Below, one piece after another: positions 43,092 to 48,501 of a stretch of DNA of 48,501 bases. How positions within the stretch are numbered: position 1 is the stretch's first letter; each line of letters opens with the position of its first letter. The notes below the pieces were generated by a model, which saw only the letters and a program-made list of their open reading frames with translations, was not told the DNA's origin and made no database searches. Source of the DNA: Lachnospiraceae bacterium UBA7160 (GTDB lineage Bacteria; Bacillota; Clostridia; Lachnospirales; Lachnospiraceae). The DNA lies in the NCBI GenBank assembly GCA_002491565.1, contig DKWE01000074.1, positions 5,156 to 53,656 on the forward strand, in the 5' to 3' direction. Made by a program: the position numbers and the translations under genes.

Positions 43092-43137
43092 CCGGCGTGG
43101 AAGCCGGTATTTTTTGTTATCGTTATCATCCAGAATA

Positions 43138-43466
43138 TTACTGTTCACGGCCATTCCGGCTGCGGACAATAACACGCTTTGCGGTGCACACAAAATGCAT
43201 AAAGCACGCTTTTTTCTGCTGTTGTATAATTGTGCCATAATTTCAGAGATATGTCTATCATTTTTAGGAACTTAGCATAACAAGTTAAAATACTGGAAGA
43301 TAAGTTGAATCCGGGGAGTTTTCTTTTTGCAGCGTAAACGCTATGATAAAATTATCAGACAACAACAGGCGTCTGGCAGGCTAAAGTGCGTAAATGCGTG
43401 TTTCACGTAGTTTGTGTTCATCGCGAAGCATGGTTTTTGCCGTGCCAGGATGGCCGTGAACAGTAA
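43138..43466. repeat. 17-bp perfect inverted repeat bracketing the divergent promoter region of locus 3
   Basis: TTACTGTTCACGGCCAT at 43138-43154 is the exact reverse complement of ATGGCCGTGAACAGTAA at 43450-43466, with further partial matches outside. The arms enclose 295 bp that lie between the response regulator gene and the first permease gene. In both directions the arm can be read as the start MAVNSN of an open frame. It could be an invertible segment, paired regulator sites or a trace of an old inverted duplication. Confidence 0.8.
43343..43357 (+). promoter_or_regulatory. Candidate -10 region and 14-bp palindrome upstream of the locus 3 permease
   Basis: TATGATAAAAT offers a -10 box (TATGAT or TAAAAT), and TGATAA-AA-TTATCA (43344-43357) is a perfect palindrome. 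Just upstream AGCG-TAAA-CGCT (43331-43342) is a second symmetric element. The -35 region is not convincing, as expected for an activator-dependent promoter. Confidence 0.4.
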
Positions 43467-43491
43467 CAGTATTGCCGAAAAGGAGGAGAAT

Positions 43492-44424
43492 ATGCTGAAA
43501 AAGTCATGGGAAGATCGCTTTCAGAAGCTGCGCCACCGTGTGAAAATGTATCGGTATCTTTATTTTCTGCTGATTCCGGTAATTTTGTGGTATGTGATTT
43601 TTGCGTACATGCCGATCTTCGGGCTGTCCATGGCCTTTCTGGACTATCGCTACAGCGCGGGAATTCTGGGAAGTCCTTTTGTGGGGCTGAAGAATTTCCG
43701 GACCTTGTTTGCGGATCCTTATTTTGTGCAGGCATTTATCAACACATTTATCATTGCATTGATGCGGATCGTCATGGTTTTTCCCTCCTCGATTCTCCTG
43801 GCGCTGCTCTTAAATGAAGTGCGGTGCCGCCTGGTCCGCTCAGTGGTTCAGACCGTGACCTATCTGCCGCATTTCTTTTCCTGGGTATCGATGGCGGGTG
43901 TGCTGCGGCTGGTTCTTGCGGAAGACAGCGGCCTGATGAATCTGCTGCTTGGCTTTCTGGGAATGAAATCTGTGAGTTTTCTGAACAGTGAGGGATGTTT
44001 TCGGTGGATCCTGATTTTCTCGGATATTTACAAGGAGATCGGCTGGAATTCCATTGTGTATGTTGCGGCGCTCGCGGGGTTGTCTCCTGTTTTGTACGAG
44101 TCAGCTATGCTGGACGGAGCGAACCGGAAGCAGCTGGCATGGCATGTTACTTTGCCAGGACTGGCGCCGGTGATCTCCATTATGTTTATTCTGTATGTAG
44201 GCGGAGTTTTCAGCCAGGGCTTTGATCAGGTGTACAATCTGTACAATCCACTGGTATACCGCACGGGAGACATCATTGATACATATATTGTGAGAATGTT
44301 CAAACTGAATTTCAATATCTCGGTGTCGTCGGCGTCCAGCTTTATCAAGTCCTCGATCTGCATGATTTTCCTGCTGGTCAGTAACTTTATCGTGAAACGA
44401 ATGGGGCAGGAAAGCATCTATTGA
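43492..44424 (+). CDS. Sugar ABC transporter permease (LplB type)
   Basis: The 310-residue protein has six membrane segments, the family pattern YLYFLLIPVILWYVIFAYMP, GSPFVGLKNF and the ATPase-contacting EAA loop YESAMLDGANRKQLAWHVTLP. ATG 43492 follows AAAAGGAGGAGAAT. An upstream in-frame extension to 43414 includes one arm of the inverted repeat but has no ribosome site. First gene of the locus 3 import operon. Confidence 0.94.
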   Translation: MLKKSWEDRFQKLRHRVKMYRYLYFLLIPVILWYVIFAYMPIFGLSMAFLDYRYSAGILGSPFVGLKNFRTLFADPYFVQAFINTFIIALMRIVMVFPSSILLALLLNEVRCRLVRSVVQTVTYLPHFFSWVSMAGVLRLVLAEDSGLMNLLLGFLGMKSVSFLNSEGCFRWILIFSDIYKEIGWNSIVYVAALAGLSPVLYESAMLDGANRKQLAWHVTLPGLAPVISIMFILYVGGVFSQGFDQVYNLYNPLVYRTGDIIDTYIVRMFKLNFNISVSSASSFIKSSICMIFLLVSNFIVKRMGQESIY

Positions 44425-44425
44425 C

Positions 44426-44550
44426 GGAATGAGAAACGCAGCAGAGAAGTATCTGCTGACGGAATGAAAAGCGGAGCGGAGAAGTATCTGCTGACGGAAT
44501 GAAAAGCGGAGCGGAGGAGTATCTGCTGACGGAATGAAATGCGACAGGGA
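44426..44550 (+). repeat. 35-nt tandem repeat between the locus 3 permease genes
   Basis: Three units of exactly 35 nt (44426-44460, 44461-44495, 44496-44530), each GGAATGA...GTATCTGCTGAC, are followed by a partial fourth. Copies 2 and 3 differ by one base. Each unit carries a GGAATG start-like element and a TGAC stop-like element, and the array begins right at the stop codon of the first permease (TGA at 44422-44424). Confidence 0.95.
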
Positions 44551-44590
44551 AGCGGCAGAAGCAGCTGCTGTTTCGGAACAGGAGGAAAGA

Positions 44591-45451
44591 ATGAAGAGAA
44601 AAATGACGGTCAGCAATGTGATCATTGTAGCATTTTTACTTCTTATGACGGCGCTGATGCTGATCCCCTTCTGGCAGATTATTGTGATCTCTCTGTCAGA
44701 CAGCCGGGATTATCTGTTGGATCCCACCCATCTGACACTGCACCGGCCGGATTTCTCGATCTTCCAGAGTATTTTTACAAGCGGCGGAATTCTGCGGGGG
44801 CTGCTGGTCAGCGGAGGCGTGGTAGTGATGGGCTGGGCGCTCAGTATGGTGCTGACAGTGTCGGGCGGCTACGCACTTGCGCATAAGAAGCTGCCGGGAC
44901 GGAGATTTTTCCTGACGATGATTATTATTTCTATGTATTTTAACGGCGGGGTTATCACGATGTACGTTCTGTTGCGCAAGCTGGGGCTGTTGGATACGAT
45001 TTTTGCCCTGTTTGTGCCGACTGCGTGCAATACGTTTCACCTGCTGCTGGTAAAGAATTATATGACAGCCCTTCCTGCCGAGCTGGAGGAGGCGGCGTCG
45101 ATCGACGGCTGTAATTATATCCAGACGCTGATCCGGGTGATCATCCCGGTGTGCAAGCCGGTGCTGCTCACTGTGAGTATGTTTTATGTGGTGAATTACT
45201 GGAATGATTATTTTTCAGCCATGATGTATCTGGAAGACCAGAAGCTGTATCCGCTGGCTCTGATTCTGCGCAATGTCATTATCAGCAGAACAATGACGGT
45301 CAGCTCTCTGGCGGGAACAGGCGGAAACAGTCCGACAGAACAGTATGCGATGGCACTGATCATTGTATCGATGCTGCCGGTTATTGTGATGTATCCGCTG
45401 ATTCAGAAGCACTTTACTGCCGGGATCATGATGGGGGCAGTGAAGGAATAG
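44591..45451 (+). CDS. Sugar ABC transporter permease (LplC/YtcP type)
   Basis: The 286-residue partner permease has six membrane segments, the EAA loop EEAASIDGCNYIQTLIRVIIP and the C-terminal KHFTAGIMMGAVKE pattern. ATG 44591 has AGGAGGAAAGA before it; the frame stays open back to an ATG at 44534 inside the repeat array, which would add 19 acidic residues and is less likely. The spacing of 166 nt from the first permease is unusually long for such pairs because of the repeat array. Confidence 0.93.
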   Translation: MKRKMTVSNVIIVAFLLLMTALMLIPFWQIIVISLSDSRDYLLDPTHLTLHRPDFSIFQSIFTSGGILRGLLVSGGVVVMGWALSMVLTVSGGYALAHKKLPGRRFFLTMIIISMYFNGGVITMYVLLRKLGLLDTIFALFVPTACNTFHLLLVKNYMTALPAELEEAASIDGCNYIQTLIRVIIPVCKPVLLTVSMFYVVNYWNDYFSAMMYLEDQKLYPLALILRNVIISRTMTVSSLAGTGGNSPTEQYAMALIIVSMLPVIVMYPLIQKHFTAGIMMGAVKE

Positions 45452-45524
45452 ACAGGGACTGTCCACGGCTCTCCAGGCTGCGGGCAGTAACAATAAATAA
45501 CACAATTCAAAGGAGGAAACGGGA

Positions 45525-47075
45525 ATGAAGAAAAAATTAGCAGCAATGGCACTTTGTATGGCAACGGCGGCAATCGGCTGCGTAATGCCAGCGGCAGCGG
45601 AGGAAAAGGCACATTTGAAGATTCTGATGCCATTTTATAATGAAGAAACGTCTGCAGGGATTGTGAGCGCGCTGGAGGAGGCGGCAGATGTAGAGCTGGA
45701 GATTGTTCCGGCCGCGTATGACCAGTGGGACCAGAAGGTAAATACCCTGATGGGCGTTGGGGAAGAGTATGATCTCATTATCATTAATACCACAACTCCG
45801 TGGAAGACATGGGCAGAGGAAGGTCTGGTGTACAATCTGGACGAGCTGGTGGATCCGGAGAAGCATCCGTATACAGATAAGCTGATCAAAAGCGGCATGT
45901 ACAGCTCCTACGCAGTAGACGGCGGACATTATTATCTGCCGGGTGCGCATCACGGCCAGGATTTTGCCATGTATATCCGGCAGGATATTCTTGATGAGAT
46001 GGGTATGGAGCAGATCGCGACAACGGATGATTTTTATGAGGCGGCAAAATATGCAAAGGAAAAATACGGCATGTACGCATTTGCGTCCGCGAGCGCAGAA
46101 GGAAATTTTGAGCATTTTCAGCCGCTTTTCGGGGCCTTTGGCTGTGGCAGCCTGCATCCGTCGGAGCGGGGGTTTGTGGTAACAGAGGATGGCACTGTGA
46201 TGGAGAGCAGCCGCACGGAAAATGCGAAGAAGGCGCTGGTCTTCCTGAATCAGCTGTATCGGGAAGATCTGATCAACAAGGATTATCTGTCCATCGGCGA
46301 CAGTTATCTGGATATGTATTGTGCAGCTGACAAGGCGCTTTCCTGGTACTGCGCGTATGGCAGCATGAACAGTATTGATGCAAATCTGAAGGGTATCGCT
46401 CCCGAAGCGAAGATCTCAGCTTTGGAGCCCATGAATAAAGAGCAGTTCCGTGGACGTTTGGGCTGGAGCGCGATGTGGACGCTCGCATTTATTCCGTCTA
46501 CAAGTCAGAATCCGGAGGCTGCACTGGACTTTTTCGAATTTGTCAACAGTAAGGAAGGCAGGGATATCTGTGTAGCGGGTCCGGCAGGTGATACCTGCAC
46601 AGAGGAAGGCGTGAGCGAAGACGGCATTTATACGCCAATCCCGGAAAATGTGGAAAAGGAATGGGGGAGTGCAAGTGCATCTTCACCGATGTGGGCTTCC
46701 TTTATGACAACGACCTTTGGCTATATTCCGGCGAAGGAGTATGACACCTTTGAGGAAGCGTATGAGAACCGCATCATATATGTGACGGCGGAGGACGCCG
46801 AGAGCAACAATCTCTACAGCGCCCGGAATGGTCTATACTACGGGGGACTGTATGCAGAGACCAGCGTGCTGAATACAACAGCTCTTGACGTTGAAAATGA
46901 AGTGAAAAACACGCTGAACACGCTGCGCGCAGAGTACTGGAATAAGATGATTGTGGAAGAAAATCCGGATAATCTTGACGGTATCTGGGAAGAGTTTGTC
47001 ACAAAGTGGCTGGAGAGCGGCGGAGAAAAATACGAGGCAGCTTATCAGGAATTTTATGATAACAACCTGAAATAG
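45525..47075 (+). CDS. Extracellular solute-binding lipoprotein (LplA type)
   Basis: The 516-residue product has a signal peptide and lipobox-like AAIGC with Cys at residue 19; cleavage by signal peptidase I after PAAAE is an alternative. The mature protein is a family 1 binding protein (VNTLMGVGEEYDLIIINTT, LPGAHHGQDFAMYIRQDIL in short GAHHGQDFAMYIR, GRLGWSAMWTLAFIPSTSQN). AAAGGAGGAAACGGGA precedes the ATG. It is followed after 81 nt by the GH5 gene; a beta-glucan or beta-mannan oligomer is a plausible ligand, inferred only from that neighbour. Confidence 0.93.
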   Translation: MKKKLAAMALCMATAAIGCVMPAAAEEKAHLKILMPFYNEETSAGIVSALEEAADVELEIVPAAYDQWDQKVNTLMGVGEEYDLIIINTTTPWKTWAEEGLVYNLDELVDPEKHPYTDKLIKSGMYSSYAVDGGHYYLPGAHHGQDFAMYIRQDILDEMGMEQIATTDDFYEAAKYAKEKYGMYAFASASAEGNFEHFQPLFGAFGCGSLHPSERGFVVTEDGTVMESSRTENAKKALVFLNQLYREDLINKDYLSIGDSYLDMYCAADKALSWYCAYGSMNSIDANLKGIAPEAKISALEPMNKEQFRGRLGWSAMWTLAFIPSTSQNPEAALDFFEFVNSKEGRDICVAGPAGDTCTEEGVSEDGIYTPIPENVEKEWGSASASSPMWASFMTTTFGYIPAKEYDTFEEAYENRIIYVTAEDAESNNLYSARNGLYYGGLYAETSVLNTTALDVENEVKNTLNTLRAEYWNKMIVEENPDNLDGIWEEFVTKWLESGGEKYEAAYQEFYDNNLK

Positions 47076-47156
47076 CAGATGGCTGCGGCGTTCTGTGACA
47101 AGCAGTCAGGACGCCGCAGGATATCAGGTTATAAGGAGCAGGTATTGGAGGGACGT

Positions 47157-48179
47157 ATGAGGGAGATACAGAAGGAAATTGCGGGCTGGGGCGTGGGAAT
47201 CAATCTCGGAAATGCACTGGATGCAATCGGCGGAGAATGTGCCTGGGGAAATCCGAAAACTACAGAGGCAATGATCGATATGTACGCAGAGGCTGGTTTC
47301 GATATCCTGCGGATTCCGGTGACTTGGAATCTGCATATCGGGGAAGCACCAGGGTATCCGGTGGATCCGGACTGGATGGACCGGGTGTATGAGGTGGTAT
47401 CCTGGGCGATGGACCGTGGGCTGAGAGTCATTCTCAACACCCATCATGAGCAGTGTGCATGGCTGAAAACGACGCTTGCGGATATGCCGGAGGTGCTTCC
47501 GAGATTCTGCGCTTTGTGGCAGCAGATTGCAAACCGTTTTGAGCATTTTGGAGAGAGGCTGGTCTTTCAGGGGATCAATGAGCCGAGAGTCGAGCATGGC
47601 GAGAAGGAATGGGAGGGCGGCACTGCAGATGTGCAGGCGGCGGTCAATGTGCTGAATGCCGCGTTTGTGAAAACTGTGAGAATGACTGGCGGAAGGAACA
47701 GGGAACGCTGGCTGTGCATCCCGCCGGTAGGTGCAAAGCCTGTTCGTGCGGGAATGAATGCGATGATTCTGCCAAAGGACGATCATCTGATCGTGACGGT
47801 GCATTCCTACTCTCCGGCGGAGTTTATCATGGAGCATGTGCCGGAGAACAGTACACCGTACTTTACTGAGACCGCGAAAGAAGCGATTCGTGAGGATTTC
47901 GAGGTAATAAAGGAATTCGCAGAACAAACCGGCGCAAGAATCATGATTACAGAGCACGGCGCTGTGACGAAGGTATTGCCTGACGGCAGCCGGAACGATC
48001 TGGAGAGGGCAAAGTATGAGCAGTTTTTCCTGGCCTTGGCAAAGGAGCAGGGGATCCCGGCGGTTCTCTGGGATAATAATTATTACGACAGTGGAGACGA
48101 GTGGTTTGGTCTGTTTGACCGGAGCAGGCTCATCTGCAATTCGCCGCTTGTTTTGGAAGCGATTCTGCAGGGGCGGTGA
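47157..48179 (+). CDS. Glycoside hydrolase family 5 enzyme (endoglucanase-like), cytoplasmic
   Basis: The 340-residue protein is a GH5 TIM barrel: GINLGNALDA at the start, ILRIPVTWN, the LNTHHEQ strand, acid/base Glu142 in FQGINEP, HSYSPAEF, and nucleophile Glu266 in MITEHGAV, then VLWDNNYYDSG. Family members cut beta-1,4-glucans, xyloglucan or mannans. It has no signal peptide, which is unusual for endoglucanases but fits the pattern of all glycosidases in this window. ATG 47157 has GGAGGG close by (4 nt); a TTG at 47145 with AAGGAG at 6 nt is an equally good alternative and would add four residues. Last gene of locus 3. Confidence 0.92.
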   Translation: MREIQKEIAGWGVGINLGNALDAIGGECAWGNPKTTEAMIDMYAEAGFDILRIPVTWNLHIGEAPGYPVDPDWMDRVYEVVSWAMDRGLRVILNTHHEQCAWLKTTLADMPEVLPRFCALWQQIANRFEHFGERLVFQGINEPRVEHGEKEWEGGTADVQAAVNVLNAAFVKTVRMTGGRNRERWLCIPPVGAKPVRAGMNAMILPKDDHLIVTVHSYSPAEFIMEHVPENSTPYFTETAKEAIREDFEVIKEFAEQTGARIMITEHGAVTKVLPDGSRNDLERAKYEQFFLALAKEQGIPAVLWDNNYYDSGDEWFGLFDRSRLICNSPLVLEAILQGR

Positions 48180-48193
48180 GACGGAGACCTTTG

Positions 48194-48409
48194 CTAATAA
48201 GTGTCTAAAGGTGCATTAAGGATAGCTATTTCCAGCGGCTGTGTGAGGATTATAAAAGAGCGTATCCGGCACTTGAAAACAGGCAGATTGTTTTTCATGA
48301 CTACTTTCGCACCGGTACGTTTTACATCCGAAAAAATCTTTCCGGCAAGTCCTCTGTTAAAAAGAGAAATGGAAACGGTATTGCGGATTGCGCTAACTAC
48401 AGATGCCAT
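48194..48409 (-). pseudogene. Truncated Phd/YefM-type antitoxin fused to an antisense tetR fragment
   Basis: From 48409 down to about 48281 the minus strand encodes the N-terminal half of a Phd/YefM-like antitoxin (IRNTVSISLFNRGLAGKIF, then KRTGAKVVMKNNLP). AAGGAGGT sits 8 nt before the ATG, so its expression signals are intact. At 48280 the antitoxin sequence breaks off and the frame runs into a reversed copy of a tetR fragment, ending after 71 codons. The usual tail (xxCVLLSPEEY) and any toxin gene are missing. The family assignment is from memory of the conserved N-terminus. Confidence 0.72.
48225..48279 (+). repeat. 55-bp copy of an internal tetR fragment
   Basis: The segment matches 37425-37479 of the tetR gene with a single mismatch (A at 48271 for G at 37471). 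It encodes the piece YFQRLCEDYKRAYPALE out of context. The flanks are unrelated to tetR on both sides. Confidence 0.95.
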
Positions 48410-48433
48410 ACGCTTTACCTCCTTAATTTTTGC

Positions 48434-48453
48434 GGTAGTGTCAAATTACTACC
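48434..48453. promoter_or_regulatory. Inverted repeat upstream of the antitoxin start
   Basis: GGTAGT (48434-48439) and ACTACC (48448-48453) form a 6-bp inverted repeat 25 nt before the antitoxin ATG, where an autoregulating Phd-type antitoxin would bind. From here to the right edge (48454-48501) nothing else is recognisable. Confidence 0.4.
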
Positions 48454-48501
48454 TGTTTTTTTGTTTTAAATACATTGAAAACCTTGATTTTAAGGGAAAT
48501 C

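Overview
The window looks like chromosomal DNA of a gut-type Firmicute, most likely a Lachnospiraceae (order Eubacteriales). This is inferred from strong AGGAGG-type ribosome binding sites, a large Alu-type SRP RNA, AzlCD, SbcCD, CD3324-family and Rpn-type proteins, and above all the many LplB/YtcP/LplA-type sugar ABC transporters run by AraC or YesM/YesN regulators. No rRNA, prophage, CRISPR array or intact insertion sequence is visible.

Layout. 1-1.5 kb: end of a His-rich CobW-family metal GTPase, then a second GTPase fused to a TIGR03943/DUF1980-like domain. 1.7-3.4 kb: an AAA-ATPase/PD-(D/E)XK protein. 3.5-6 kb (minus strand): tRNA-Ser(CGA), tadA, SRP RNA, azlD and azlC, with clear sigma-A promoters. 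6.5-7.4 kb: a membrane-anchored C39-like protease. 7.7-12.9 kb: sbcD-sbcC. 13.1-15.2 kb: a macrodomain protein with a helical C-terminal domain, followed by a VWA protein whose ribosome binding site lies in a hairpin.

15.6-48.2 kb holds three carbohydrate-use loci separated by a short accessory stretch. Locus 1: GH31 with a PA14 insert, a frameshifted AraC regulator, two permeases (the first with four extra membrane helices), a binding protein, GH2 and GDPD. Locus 2: GH28, two permeases, a binding protein, an AraC regulator and a GH36-like enzyme. Locus 3: a sensor kinase/response regulator pair divergent from two permeases, a binding protein and GH5. None has its own transport ATPase, and the glycosidases lack signal peptides. 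The likely scheme is import of oligosaccharides with a shared ATPase encoded elsewhere, then hydrolysis in the cytoplasm. 34.4-39.4 kb between loci 2 and 3 carries a CD3324-like/phosphotransferase fusion, an Rpn remnant, a flavodoxin divergent from a TetR repressor, and an ECF sigma factor with a long extra domain.

The most notable cross-cutting pattern is a set of short tandem repeats (31-42 nt units, 2-6 copies, a different sequence each time) that lie just upstream of genes or inside a linker. Other signs of genome plasticity are a 7-G frameshift in an AraC gene, a partial GH2 duplication, a 55-bp tetR fragment fused to a truncated antitoxin gene, and a 17-bp inverted repeat that brackets a divergent promoter region.
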